From Streptococcus oralis subsp. dentisani (GTDB lineage Bacteria > Bacillota > Bacilli > Lactobacillales > Streptococcaceae): a stretch of 64,000 nt of DNA. The stretch spans positions 620,001 to 684,000 of the forward strand of contig NZ_CP034442.1 of the NCBI RefSeq assembly GCF_007475365.1, written 5' to 3'. Below, piece by piece: positions 1 to 10,549 of this stretch (its first letter is position 1; every line of letters starts with the position of its first letter). The notes beneath the pieces were generated by a model. That model saw only the letters and a list, made by a program, of their open reading frames with translations, was not told where the DNA came from and searched no databases. Made by a program: the position numbers and the translations under genes.

Positions 1-432
1 TTGGTCCAACTCGAGTTTCAAGCTTTCTTGATCCTTCATAGCTTGAAGAGTTAATTGTTGCTGTTGGTCCAATTGTTTGTCCTTTTCAGCAATCTGGCGG
101 TCTTTGATGCGCATCTGCTCATCTTTTTCTGCCAGTTGCTGGTCCTTGGCCTTGAGTTGCTCGTACAAACGAAGAATTTCAGCATTTTTCTCATCGACCA
201 AGATTTCCATCAGTTCGCGTTGTTTGACATCATCACTGACTGGTTCATCTTCAAAAATCGTTTTTTTGTAGATTTCTTCTAGCTTGATTAAGCCACTTCG
301 AGTAACTACAGTTACACCTTTGTCATTTTTTTTCGTGTCCTCTTCTGGAAGTTCTTTGACACGATTGTTGATTGCCTGACGAGATAGTCCTAAGACCTCT
401 GCAATCTCGCTGACGGTCATTTCAATACTCAT
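1..432 (-). CDS. rocS: RocS-type chromosome segregation regulator, C-terminus outside window
   Basis: The frame is open to the left edge and shows 144 codons starting MSIEMTVSEIAEV. Residues 5-25 form a MerR/sigma-like helix-turn-helix (EIAEVLGLSRQAINNRVKE). Residues about 75-144 are a charged, glutamine- and lysine-rich coiled coil with repeated AEKD/KDQQ units. This matches DUF536 proteins. In S. pneumoniae the equivalent, RocS (about 163 residues), has an N-terminal HTH, a coiled coil and a C-terminal amphipathic helix, and links nucleoid segregation to capsule and division proteins at the membrane. The membrane helix would lie beyond the edge. The gene follows mtnN and has its own strong promoter. 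The function is inferred from domain order and neighbourhood; a generic DUF536 plasmid-type protein is the main alternative. Confidence 0.75.
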   Translation of the reverse strand, partial: MSIEMTVSEIAEVLGLSRQAINNRVKELPEEDTKKNDKGVTVVTRSGLIKLEEIYKKTIFEDEPVSDDVKQRELMEILVDEKNAEILRLYEQLKAKDQQLAEKDEQMRIKDRQIAEKDKQLDQQQQLTLQAMKDQESLKLELDQ

Positions 433-471
433 AATATCCTCTGAAACGTTTTCTAGCTTTTCTTTATTTAA

Positions 472-500
472 ATCTTATCATAAGCAAGAAAAACTGTCAA
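472..500 (-). promoter_or_regulatory. Promoter of rocS
   Basis: On the minus strand TTGACA and TAAGAT are separated by exactly 17 bases, with a TG one base upstream of the -10. It lies between the end of mtnN and rocS, so rocS can be transcribed independently of the upstream operon. Confidence 0.75.
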
Positions 501-508
501 ATTTTGGC

Positions 509-1201
509 TTAATTCAAAGCCTTTAAAAAGGCTAGTAAAACTTGGGCAGAACGACGGCCAGCTTCAATGATAAACTCATCAAAAGAGATAGAGGCTTCGT
601 GATTGGCATTGTCACTCATAGCGCGAATGACGAGGAAAGGTAGGTCAAGAGCCTGAGCCGCTTGAGCAATGGCTGCCCCCTCCATTTCAACTGCTAAAAC
701 ATCTGGAAAGTGGGATTTGATACTAGCAATTTTATCATCCCCAGCTATAAAGCTGTCTCCTGTAGCAATCAAGCCTAGGTGCCAGTTTTGGTCCAACTGA
801 GATAGACTCTCTTGGATTTTGGCTACAAAGGTTTTGTCTGATTCAAAGTAAAGAGGTTGTTGCGCCATTTGGCCATAAGCATAGCCAAAAGCAGTCACAT
901 CCACATCATGGTAGACAAGTTTATCCGCAATCACGACATCACCAACAGCAATCCCTTCAGCAAGAGCACCTGCTGATCCTGTATTGATGATAGCTTCTAC
1001 TTGGAAGTGGTTAGCTAACACTGCTACACTCATAGCCGACATGACCTTCCCAATCCCACTCTGAACTAGAACAACTTCTGTCTTGCCAATAAGCCCTGTA
1101 TAGTAAGTATTTCCGAGAACTTGGACTTCTTGAGGTTTATCCAAATTCTGAGTCAAATATACGAGTTCTTCTGGCATGGCAGCAATGATTCCAATTTTCA
1201 T
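509..1201 (-). CDS. mtnN: 5'-methylthioadenosine/S-adenosylhomocysteine nucleosidase
   Basis: This 230-residue enzyme cleaves the glycosidic bond of MTA and SAH, removing inhibitory by-products of methylation and polyamine synthesis. It yields S-ribosylhomocysteine for LuxS. Visible family marks are the start MKIGIIAAMPEE with Glu12, GSAGAL near residue 79, AVEMEGAA (substrate-ribose Glu) near 172 and the catalytic Asp in RAMSDNAN near 196. A five-codon upstream extension is possible, but AAAGGA about seven bases before the ATG at 1201 fixes this start. It is the fourth gene of the glmU operon. The length is normal for the family. Confidence 0.95.
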   Translation of the reverse strand: MKIGIIAAMPEELVYLTQNLDKPQEVQVLGNTYYTGLIGKTEVVLVQSGIGKVMSAMSVAVLANHFQVEAIINTGSAGALAEGIAVGDVVIADKLVYHDVDVTAFGYAYGQMAQQPLYFESDKTFVAKIQESLSQLDQNWHLGLIATGDSFIAGDDKIASIKSHFPDVLAVEMEGAAIAQAAQALDLPFLVIRAMSDNANHEASISFDEFIIEAGRRSAQVLLAFLKALN

Positions 1202-1216
1202 TTCAAGTCCTTTCAA

Positions 1217-1528
1217 TTACAAGAGTTTCATCGCTAAAATTAACAAAATCAAAAGTAAAATTACCGCAAATAGAATTCTATTGAGTTTTGAATTAAAAAC
1301 ATTTCTCTTAGTGTTCTCAATGCGGCGGCTCTTATGAATCGTTGGTTCTACTTCGATTGTAAGTGTATCTTGACTAAAACCGTGGTCTTTAGAACGTGAA
1401 TAACCAAAATGTTGTGAAGACGTTGGTAGGATCTTGGTTTCCTCATCATCTTGAAGAGGTGGTCCTGAGATTTTCTCACCTCGGTTGGCACGTTCAATCA
1501 TTTCGTCTGTTAATAAAGGTTTTCCCAT
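1217..1528 (-). CDS. macP: MacP, membrane-anchored activator of PBP2a
   Basis: This 103-residue protein has a polar cytoplasmic N-terminal part and one C-terminal membrane helix (about residues 84-103, [20 protein letters not shown]). That tail-anchored layout and the position between a Nudix gene and mtnN match pneumococcal MacP. MacP is a cofactor of the bifunctional penicillin-binding protein PBP2a and a substrate of the Ser/Thr kinase StkP. From memory the pneumococcal phosphosites are Thr32 and Thr56. Here threonines stand at 31 and 55, consistent with a one-residue offset; this equivalence is inferred. The start has GAGGAG eight bases upstream. Confidence 0.85.
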   Translation of the reverse strand: MGKPLLTDEMIERANRGEKISGPPLQDDEETKILPTSSQHFGYSRSKDHGFSQDTLTIEVEPTIHKSRRIENTKRNVFNSKLNRILFAVILLLILLILAMKLL

Positions 1529-1539
1529 GGGTTTCTCCT

Positions 1540-2085
1540 CTATTTCTTTTGTAGTTCCCAGTACTGAATCGCCATGATGGTCTTGGCATCACAGATATGA
1601 CCTGACTGGATCAGATCCTTGGCTTCCTCTAGACTGACTTCTAAAACTTCCAAGGTTTCATCATCATCTTGTGGACGAGGGTTTTCCACCTTGACCAAAT
1701 CACTAGCAAGGTAGAGTTTTAGTTTTTCGTTGCAAAAACCAATCGCAGAATAGAAATCGTACAAGAGCTCTAACTTAGCTGTGTAGGCAACTTCTTCTTC
1801 CAATTCACGAAGTGCCGCTGCCATTGGATCAGCATTTTCACCAAGTTCTAGTTTACCAGCAGGAATCTCATAAGAAACCGCCTCGATAGCCTTTCGGTAT
1901 TGCTTAACGAGAACGATTTTGTCCTCAGCTGTCACGGCCAGAACACAAACAGCTCCATTGTGAAAAATCAGGTCACGTTGGGCAGTTCCCTTTCCTTCAG
2001 GTAATTCCACCTGGTCTTGCACTAGTTTAAAGATAGGGCCTTCATAGATTTCCTTCCGACTAAGCGTTTTTTCTTCAAATTCCAT
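1540..2085 (-). CDS. NUDIX hydrolase, ADP-ribose pyrophosphatase type
   Basis: A 181-residue hydrolase expected to split ADP-ribose into AMP and ribose-5-phosphate. The Nudix box runs from AGKLELGE to RELEEEVAY (about residues 77-102). Compared with the textbook spacing (G x5 E x7 RE) there are two extra residues between the first Glu and RE, and the final Gly is Ala. As I recall, streptococcal ADPRases share both, so the active site should still be intact. The C-terminal half carries the conserved [13 protein letters not shown] stretch of the NudF group. It sits 9 bases after glmU and 11 before macP, in one operon. The start has GGAG seven bases upstream. Confidence 0.9.
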   Translation of the reverse strand: MEFEEKTLSRKEIYEGPIFKLVQDQVELPEGKGTAQRDLIFHNGAVCVLAVTAEDKIVLVKQYRKAIEAVSYEIPAGKLELGENADPMAAALRELEEEVAYTAKLELLYDFYSAIGFCNEKLKLYLASDLVKVENPRPQDDDETLEVLEVSLEEAKDLIQSGHICDAKTIMAIQYWELQKK

Positions 2086-2094
2086 GACAAACTC

Positions 2095-3501
<1,407 letters not shown>

Positions 3502-3505
3502 TTAT

Positions 3506-3514
3506 ATTATACCA
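3506..3514 (-). promoter_or_regulatory. Extended -10 promoter of the glmU operon
   Basis: The minus strand reads TGGTATAAT, a perfect -10 hexamer with the upstream TGn extension, about 32 bases before the glmU start codon. No convincing -35 box is visible. Confidence 0.6.
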
Positions 3515-3595
3515 TAATTTTACTTTTAAAGAACAAACAAACAGGTGCTTTCCTGAAAATCTCCCCTACTTGTCTACATTTCTAGACTGTTTCCT

Positions 3596-3624
3596 TTGAT
3601 TTTTTTAAATTTTTACGATAAACT
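3596..3624 (+). promoter_or_regulatory. Promoter of the GH25 muramidase gene
   Basis: TTGATT and TAAACT are spaced by 17 bases. The -10 ends only eight bases before the ATG at 3633, so the predicted transcript start nearly coincides with the start codon. Confidence 0.55.
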
Positions 3625-3632
3625 AAATAAGT

Positions 3633-4433
3633 ATGAGAAAACAAATTCATCCAGCTATTATTTTTAGTTTATTTGGAATTTTCATAGCGATTTTACTCCT
3701 CAATAGACCAAGTTTTGAGGATCATCCTATCAAAACAAAACCAAATGCTCTTCAAGTTGAAACACAAGCCTTGCATAATCTTGACAAACCCATTATCGAC
3801 GTCTCTGGTTGGCAAAGACCTGAGGAGATTAACTACGACACCTTATCTCAAAACATTTCTGGTGTTATCGTTCGCGTGCACAATGGGGCTCAGCACACTG
3901 AAACAAATGATGCTGCCTTTATCAATGGTGTCGATAAAGCCTATAAAAATCACGTATCAGAATTTCAAAAACGGAATGTCCCTGTGGGGGTTTATGCCTA
4001 TGTAGCTGGAAAAAGTAAAGAAGATATGGAGAAGGCTGCTGAAGTTTTCTATAATGCTGCTTCTCCCTACAATCCTAGCTACTACTGGTTAGATGTTGAA
4101 GAAAAAACAATGTCTGATATGAATGAAGGTGTTGAGGCCTTTCGTTCCAAACTGGCAGCTCTCGGCGCTAAAAACATCGGCATCTACGTTGGGGTTTACT
4201 TCATGCAAGAGCACAGTATCAGTACGGATAAGTTCTCTGCTATTTGGATTCCTTCCTATGGAACCAACTCTGGTTATTTTGAAACGAAGCCAAATACCGA
4301 TCTGGAATATGATCTCCACCAGTACACATCTAAGGGGAGAATTGCAGGATTTGAACATCATTTGGACATCAATTTGATTTCTGCTGACAAAGACAAGGAA
4401 GAAACTTTCAGAAAACTATTTTTAAGACCATAA
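3633..4433 (+). CDS. Membrane-anchored GH25 muramidase (lysozyme family)
   Basis: A 266-residue protein with an N-terminal signal-anchor helix (about residues 7-24) and one glycoside hydrolase family 25 domain. GH25 enzymes cut the MurNAc-GlcNAc beta-1,4 bond of peptidoglycan. Visible catalytic landmarks are IIDVSGWQ with Asp56 and YYWLDVEE with Asp154 and Glu156. There is no choline-binding repeat or LPXTG motif, so it should remain at the outer membrane face. No Shine-Dalgarno sequence precedes the ATG. It is monocistronic: its own promoter lies upstream and a strong terminator follows. It could act in wall turnover or exploit another substrate; the exact role is unknown. Confidence 0.88.
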   Translation: MRKQIHPAIIFSLFGIFIAILLLNRPSFEDHPIKTKPNALQVETQALHNLDKPIIDVSGWQRPEEINYDTLSQNISGVIVRVHNGAQHTETNDAAFINGVDKAYKNHVSEFQKRNVPVGVYAYVAGKSKEDMEKAAEVFYNAASPYNPSYYWLDVEEKTMSDMNEGVEAFRSKLAALGAKNIGIYVGVYFMQEHSISTDKFSAIWIPSYGTNSGYFETKPNTDLEYDLHQYTSKGRIAGFEHHLDINLISADKDKEETFRKLFLRP

Positions 4434-4434
4434 G

Positions 4435-4470
4435 ACAAGTGAAAATAACAAACTTTTTCACTTGTTTTTT
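4435..4470 (+). terminator. Intrinsic terminator after the GH25 gene
   Basis: ACAAGTGAAAA pairs with TTTTCACTTGT and is followed by a run of six T. Confidence 0.85.
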
Positions 4471-4487
4471 CATTTTCTCCCCGTCTG

Positions 4488-4496
4488 TGTTATAAT
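4488..4496 (+). promoter_or_regulatory. Extended -10 promoter for the DUF368 operon
   Basis: TGTTATAAT gives a perfect TATAAT with TGn extension about 44 bases ahead of the chosen start codon. No clear -35 is visible. Confidence 0.55.
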
Positions 4497-4539
4497 TGAT
4501 AGCATAGAGAAAGAATTTTATGAAATTGAGGATTTTATT

Positions 4540-5382
4540 ATGTTTTCATGGATTGCACGAGTTATTAAAGGAATCGTCATCGCATTAGGATTTATCCTAC
4601 CGGGAATTTCTGGCGGTGTTTTAGCAGCTATTTTGGGTATTTACGAGCGAATGATTGGCTTTCTGGCTCACCCCTTTAAAGATTTTAAAGAGAATGTCCT
4701 ATACTTTATTCCAGTAGCTATCGGGATGTTGCTAGGCATTGGTTTGTTTTCCTATCCAATCGAGTATCTGCTAGAAAATTACCAAGTCTATGTTTTATGG
4801 AGCTTTGCTGGAGCTATCATCGGTACAGTTCCTAGCCTCCTTAAAGAATCTACTCGAGAATCTGATCGTGATAAGATTGACCTAGTCTGGTTCTGGTCTA
4901 CCTTTATCCTTTCAGGATTGGGTCTTTACGCGCTCAATTTTGTTGTAGGTTCACTCAGTGCTAGTTTTGCAAACTTCATCTTAGCAGGTGTTCTTTTAGC
5001 TCTTGGTGTCTTGGTGCCTGGTTTAAGTCCGTCAAATCTACTCTTGATTTTAGGACTGTACGCTCCAATGCTCACTGGTTTTAAGACCTTTGATTTGTTT
5101 GGTACCTTCCTTCCCATCGGGATTGGTGCAGGAGCAACCCTCATTATCTTTTCAAAATTAATGGATTACGCCTTGAACAACTATCACTCCCGTGTTTATC
5201 ACTTTATCATCGGAATTGTTCTATCAAGCACCCTCTTAATTTTGATTCCAAATGCTGGAAATGCTGAAAGTATCCAATATACTGGACTTTCTATTGTGAG
5301 CTATGTTCTCATCGCCTTCTTCTTTGCACTTGGTATTTGGCTTGGTATCTGGATGAGTCAATTGGAGGATAAGTATAAATAA
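4540..5382 (+). CDS. DUF368 (PopT-family) undecaprenyl-phosphate transporter
   Basis: A 280-residue polytopic membrane protein with about eight hydrophobic helices and the DUF368 signature GFILPGISGGVLAAILGIYE near the N-terminus. A second, related half contains LVPGLSPSNLLLILGLY. This inverted two-half pattern fits a carrier. DUF368 proteins were recently assigned as transporters that return undecaprenyl phosphate to the cytoplasmic face for reuse in wall synthesis. Longer upstream starts are open, but GAGG nine bases before the ATG at 4540 and the promoter at 4488 argue for this one. It overlaps the next gene by one base (TAATG), indicating translational coupling. Confidence 0.82.
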   Translation: MFSWIARVIKGIVIALGFILPGISGGVLAAILGIYERMIGFLAHPFKDFKENVLYFIPVAIGMLLGIGLFSYPIEYLLENYQVYVLWSFAGAIIGTVPSLLKESTRESDRDKIDLVWFWSTFILSGLGLYALNFVVGSLSASFANFILAGVLLALGVLVPGLSPSNLLLILGLYAPMLTGFKTFDLFGTFLPIGIGAGATLIIFSKLMDYALNNYHSRVYHFIIGIVLSSTLLILIPNAGNAESIQYTGLSIVSYVLIAFFFALGIWLGIWMSQLEDKYK

Positions 5383-5867
5383 TGGCAAAGAAAGTTAAGA
5401 TTAAAAAAACCTTGGTAGAACAAATCTTGACCAAGGCGGGTATTGACCATACTGGTATTCAGATCAACGCGCTTGAGGGTGAACTTCCTTCAGAATATGA
5501 TCGAACTCATATCTTTAAAACCTTGGCTCTATTAGGGGACAAAACGGGGCCAATTATCGGAATCGTTCCCATAACAGAACACCTCGCTGAGAAAAAACTA
5601 GCAAAGGTTTCTGGCAATAAAAAAGTGAGCATGATTCCTCAAAAAGACCTAGAAAAAACGACAGGCTATATTCATGGGGCTAATAACCCCGTCGGTATTC
5701 GTCAGAAACACAATTATCCCATTTTTATTGATCAGACAGCTTTGGATTTGGATAAAATCATCGTCTCTGCTGGGGAAGTCGGGCATAGTATCATCATCCG
5801 ACCTCAAGACTTAGCCAGCTTTGTAAAAGCGGATTTTGCTGATATCTTGGAGGAAAGTAAGTCATGA
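5382..5867 (+). CDS. ybaK: YbaK/EbsC-type aminoacyl-tRNA editing protein (Cys-tRNA(Pro) deacylase)
   Basis: This 161-residue single-domain protein matches the YbaK/ProX fold that hydrolyses mischarged Cys-tRNA(Pro). Characteristic stretches are FKTLALLGDK, a conserved lysine-rich segment with KVSGNKKVSM, and GYIHGANNPVGIRQK. The length is usual for stand-alone YbaK. Its start overlaps the stop of the DUF368 gene and its stop overlaps the start of the phosphatase gene by four bases (ATGA), so the three genes form one tightly coupled operon. Substrate preference is taken from the family. Confidence 0.9.
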   Translation: MAKKVKIKKTLVEQILTKAGIDHTGIQINALEGELPSEYDRTHIFKTLALLGDKTGPIIGIVPITEHLAEKKLAKVSGNKKVSMIPQKDLEKTTGYIHGANNPVGIRQKHNYPIFIDQTALDLDKIIVSAGEVGHSIIIRPQDLASFVKADFADILEESKS

Positions 5868-6487
5868 AACTCTATTTTGTTCGTCATGGTCGCACCCTCT
5901 GGAATCTTGAAGGACGTTTTCAAGGTGCTAGTGGCGACTCTCCCCTTCTTCCAGAGTCTATTGATATCCTAAAGCAACTTGGCCAGTATCTTAAGGATAT
6001 TCCTTTTGATCAGATTTATTCAAGTGATTTACCTCGAGCAGTCAAATCTGCTGAGATTATCCAAAGCCAACTCCAGACCCCCTGTCCTTTAGAAAGTATT
6101 CCAGAACTACGCGAATGGCAACTTGGCAAACTTGAAGGTTTGAAAATCGCAACGCTCAATGCCATCTATCCACAACAAATAAAGGCCTTTCGCTCTAATC
6201 TGGCTCAGTTTGATACGAAGATGTTTGAAGCGGAATCCCTCTACACTACGACTCAGCGTACTATTCAATTTATCAAATCTCTGAAAGGAAGTCCGGCTGA
6301 AAACATTCTAATCGTCGGTCATGGTGCAAATCTCACTGCTAGCCTACGTACTCTTCTAGGCTATAAAGAGGCTCATCTTCGCAAAGAAGGTGGTTTAGCA
6401 AATGCTAGTCTGACAGTTTTAGAAACCGAGGATTTTGAAACCTTCACTCTTGAAAGATGGAATGACACTTCCTATCAAGAAAAATAA
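5864..6487 (+). CDS. Histidine phosphatase family protein (phosphoglycerate mutase-like)
   Basis: A 207-residue cytoplasmic protein with the phosphohistidine motif VRHGRTLWN at residues 6-14, the mid-region SSDLPRAVKSAEI, and the second histidine in LIVGHGANL. These are the hallmarks of the PhoE/GpmB branch of histidine phosphatases, which mostly remove phosphate from small molecules rather than act as mutases. It is the third gene of the DUF368 operon and is followed by a terminator. Its substrate cannot be read from sequence. Confidence 0.88.
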   Translation: MKLYFVRHGRTLWNLEGRFQGASGDSPLLPESIDILKQLGQYLKDIPFDQIYSSDLPRAVKSAEIIQSQLQTPCPLESIPELREWQLGKLEGLKIATLNAIYPQQIKAFRSNLAQFDTKMFEAESLYTTTQRTIQFIKSLKGSPAENILIVGHGANLTASLRTLLGYKEAHLRKEGGLANASLTVLETEDFETFTLERWNDTSYQEK

Positions 6488-6489
6488 TC

Positions 6490-6519
6490 GAACTTGATCC
6501 CAATGGTCAAGTTCTTTTT
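6490..6519 (+). terminator. Intrinsic terminator after the phosphatase gene
   Basis: GAACTTGA pairs with TCAAGTTC across a nine-base loop and is followed by five T. Confidence 0.75.
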
Positions 6520-6557
6520 AGTTTTCAAAGAATATCCGTGAATTTCTTGACTATTTA

Positions 6558-6566
6558 TGATAAAAT
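6558..6566 (+). promoter_or_regulatory. Extended -10 promoter of lysS
   Basis: TGATAAAAT resembles the TGn-extended -10. It lies 60 bases ahead of the lysS ATG and after the preceding terminator. Confidence 0.5.
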
Positions 6567-6616
6567 GGGAGTATCGTAAAAAATGACTCATCGTATCAAA
6601 TTTTGAGTAAAATTAG

Positions 6617-8116
<1,500 letters not shown>

Positions 8117-8124
8117 CCCCTTAT

Positions 8125-8150
8125 CCTCTGGTTTTTGCCAGAGGTTTTTT
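8125..8150 (+). terminator. Intrinsic terminator of lysS
   Basis: CCTCTGG and CCAGAGG form a seven-pair stem with a TTTTTG loop, followed by six T. Confidence 0.9.
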
Positions 8151-8200
8151 GATAAGAAAAGAGACTCAATTTGAGGAAAAATTTTAGAAAATCTTTCCAG

Positions 8201-8311
8201 AATATAGTGAAATGAAATAAAATCTGAACAAATTGATTGGGAAAGTCAAATCAATTTCTAGCAATGTTTTAGAAGTCACAGTATACTATTCCAGATTCAA
8301 TCCGCTATATT
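8201..8311. repeat. RUP-like mobile repeat (IS630-type MITE)
   Basis: This 111-bp element has imperfect terminal inverted repeats: AATATAGTGAAATGAA at one end and the inverse of AATATAGCGGATTGAA at the other. The TA at each tip fits IS630-type insertion. Internal stretches (AAATCTGAACAAATTGATTGGGAAAG and the following GTCAAATCAATTTCTAGCAATG) look like the roughly 107-bp RUP repeats of mitis-group streptococci as I remember them. It lies in the convergent gap between lysS and the ABC transporter and disrupts nothing. Confidence 0.65.
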
Positions 8312-8341
8312 AAATGGATATCATGCTCTTTCTCAATTGAT

Positions 8342-8375
8342 AAAAAGACTACGTTTTGCTAATCAAAACGCAGTC
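8342..8375 (-). terminator. Intrinsic terminator of the amino-acid ABC operon
   Basis: On the minus strand GACTGCGTTTTG pairs with CAAAACGTAGTC (one G.U) and five T follow. Confidence 0.88.
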
Positions 8376-8392
8376 TCATCCACTATTTTATC

Positions 8393-9232
8393 TCACTGTC
8401 CTTCTTGTACTTCTTTGGTTGCTACATCTTCTCCAAACCATTTTTGACTAATTTCTTGGAACTTACCATCCTTGTAAAGACTAGAAAATCCTTCATTTAT
8501 CTTATTAACCAGAGTTGTATCTTCCTTACGTGCTCCAACTGCAAAAGCTTCTGTTTCTAGTCCAACTGTAAAGACATTATAATCGTTTAAAACGCCTTCT
8601 GCTTCTAAATAATAGTTTGCATAGACACGATCAATCAATAGGCCGTCAATTCGATCGTTTTTCAAATCAATCAAGGCTTCATTAAAAGTTTGGTATTGAT
8701 TCGCTTCATTATTAGCGACAATATCCTTCAAAATCGCTGGCTTTCCTTCAAAGTCCGCATAACCAGATGAACCAGCTTGAGCTCCCAAAGTCTTTCCAGT
8801 CATATCTTTTGCAGTCGTGATACCTGACGATTTCTTAGTAACCAATACCTGCTCATTCTTCATATATGAGTTACTGAATGCTACCTTTTCACGACGTTCG
8901 TCTGTAGCTGAATAGCCATTCCAAATCAGATCAATCGTTCCTTTTGTCAATTCAGCTTCTTTCAAATCCCAATCAATCGGTTGCCAATTTACCGTAATTC
9001 CGTATTTTTCAAAAACAGCTGTAGCTAAATCAATATCAAATCCTGCATAGGAACCATCTTTCTGAGCAAATCCCATTGGAACAAAAGTACTATCAAACCC
9101 AATAGTAATAGACTTGTTAGACTCGTACTTAGACCAATTATCTCCACTAGTTTCACTAGAATTTTTCCCACAAGCTACTAAGAACAAAGCAGTCATTAGA
9201 CTGACTAATACAAGCATCAATTTTTTCATCAT
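8393..9232 (-). CDS. Polar amino-acid ABC transporter substrate-binding lipoprotein (AatB-like)
   Basis: A 279-residue extracellular solute-binding protein of family 3. The signal peptide ends in the lipobox LFLVAC with Cys21, so it is a lipoprotein. The SBP_bac_3 core includes FDIDLATAVFEKYG, WNGYSATDERREKV and an Asp/Arg-type ligand region. AGGAGG lies four bases from the first ATG and seven from the second (9229); the second may be the true start. It is the last gene of the permease-ATPase-binding protein operon. The gene order and its position next to the atp operon resemble the pneumococcal aatB locus. Cystine or another polar amino acid is the likely ligand, but this is not readable from sequence. 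Confidence 0.9.
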   Translation of the reverse strand: MMKKLMLVLVSLMTALFLVACGKNSSETSGDNWSKYESNKSITIGFDSTFVPMGFAQKDGSYAGFDIDLATAVFEKYGITVNWQPIDWDLKEAELTKGTIDLIWNGYSATDERREKVAFSNSYMKNEQVLVTKKSSGITTAKDMTGKTLGAQAGSSGYADFEGKPAILKDIVANNEANQYQTFNEALIDLKNDRIDGLLIDRVYANYYLEAEGVLNDYNVFTVGLETEAFAVGARKEDTTLVNKINEGFSSLYKDGKFQEISQKWFGEDVATKEVQEGQ

Positions 9233-9240
9233 TTTTCCTC

Positions 9241-9870
9241 CTATTTAGGCTCTACTTTTAATAATACATCTGCAATATTTTCAGCAAATTGTAAATCGTG
9301 GGTAACCACAATTTGCGTCATCCCAAGTTCCCTATTTTGCAAAATCAGTTTTTCCACTTCCAAGCGTAATTCTGGATCCAAGGCAGAAGTTGGTTCATCG
9401 TAACCAATGATTTCTGGGTCAATCATCATGGCACGCGCCAAAGCCACCCGCTGCTTTTGCCCACCTGATAGTGAGAAGGGATAAGCATCTGCGTGCCCTG
9501 CTAGTCCTAACTGTTCCAAGAGTCCACGCGCCTTCTTCTCAGCCTCTTCCTGCTTCATTCCCATAGTTTTCACAGGCGATAGGGTCAGATTGTCCAGAAC
9601 TGATAAATGAGGGAAAAGTTGAAAATCTTGGAAGACAAATCCTAGTAGGTTGCGCTTTTCTAGTTCGTCTAAAGCTAGAGATTCACCGTTATAGTAGATT
9701 TCTCCAGAATCGATAGTTTCCAGTCCAGCTAACATACGTAATAAGGTTGTTTTTCCGCCTCCTGATGGACCTACGATTGCGAGGATTTGCTTTTCAGGAA
9801 TTGATAGGCTGAAATTAGTTAAGATTTGTTTGCCACCAAAGGCCTTGTTGATGTTTCGTAATTCTAACAT
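9241..9870 (-). CDS. Amino-acid ABC transporter ATP-binding protein
   Basis: A 209-residue ATPase with Walker A GPSGGGKTT near residue 34, Q-loop FVFQDFQLFPH, signature LSGGQKQR and Walker B IIGYDEPTSALDP, then the switch His in VVTHD. It is about 30 residues shorter than typical GlnQ-type ATPases because the C-terminal helices are missing. The Walker B stretch reads IIGYDEP rather than LLLFDEP. All catalytic residues are present. It energises the adjacent permease, and GGAGG precedes the start. Confidence 0.93.
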   Translation of the reverse strand: MLELRNINKAFGGKQILTNFSLSIPEKQILAIVGPSGGGKTTLLRMLAGLETIDSGEIYYNGESLALDELEKRNLLGFVFQDFQLFPHLSVLDNLTLSPVKTMGMKQEEAEKKARGLLEQLGLAGHADAYPFSLSGGQKQRVALARAMMIDPEIIGYDEPTSALDPELRLEVEKLILQNRELGMTQIVVTHDLQFAENIADVLLKVEPK

Positions 9871-9879
9871 GGCAACCTC

Positions 9880-10521
9880 CTATCTATAGTAACTGTACTT
9901 CTTCTCAACTTTTTTGGCAAGGATAGTCACGATACCAATCAAAATCAAGTAAATTGCTCCTGCCAAGAACATAGGAATCAGACTAGCATCACGGTTGGCT
10001 GCTGTACGACTAGCCAAAATCAAATCTGAAATACCTAAGGCATAGACCAAAGAAGTATCCTTGACCAAACTCATGACTTCATTAAATACACTAGGTAGAA
10101 CAATTTTGGTCACCTGTGGTAAGATAATATAGCGCACTGTGGCAAAAGGGCTAAACTTCAAGACCTTAGCAGCCTCATATTGACCCTTAGGAATGGTATC
10201 AATCCCCCCACGGAAGATTTCAGCAAAGTAAGCTGCATAATTCAAAACAAAGGCAATAATAGCCGCAGGAAGGCGATCCAAACGAATCCCAATATTTGGG
10301 AGCACATAATAGATAAAGATCAATTGCAAGAGCAAGGGTGTCCCCCGCATGATCCAGATATAAATGTTGATCAGATAATGGAGGAGTTTCCAATGGACTT
10401 GCAAGGCAAAAGCAATCAAAACGCCCAAGGGAATAGAAAAAATCAAGACCAATACAAAAACCTGTAAAGTCATGCTTGCACCGCTCAATAAACTCGGTAA
10501 TATCTCAAACAAATAAGACAT
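9880..10521 (-). CDS. Amino-acid ABC transporter permease (HisM/GlnP type)
   Basis: A 213-residue integral membrane protein with about five helices and the ATPase-docking EAA loop EAAKVLKFSPFATVRYIILPQ. A longer 229-residue reading is open, but AGGAGG eight bases before the ATG at 10521 and the promoter just upstream select MSYLFEILPSLL as the start. It probably forms a homodimer, since only one permease gene is present. It is the first gene of the three-gene uptake operon. Confidence 0.93.
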   Translation of the reverse strand: MSYLFEILPSLLSGASMTLQVFVLVLIFSIPLGVLIAFALQVHWKLLHYLINIYIWIMRGTPLLLQLIFIYYVLPNIGIRLDRLPAAIIAFVLNYAAYFAEIFRGGIDTIPKGQYEAAKVLKFSPFATVRYIILPQVTKIVLPSVFNEVMSLVKDTSLVYALGISDLILASRTAANRDASLIPMFLAGAIYLILIGIVTILAKKVEKKYSYYR

Positions 10522-10549
10522 ACTGCACCTCCTAAAAATAATTATTCCT

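Noticed and set aside
440..455. TGAAACGTTTTC as a cre site for rocS
   Set aside because: It lies between the transcription start and the start codon, matches the cre consensus only in the AAACGTTT core and could occur by chance.
6547..6552. TTGACT as the -35 box of lysS
   Set aside because: The distance to the only good -10 (TAAAAT at 6561) is eight bases, far too short; an extended -10 without a -35 is more likely.
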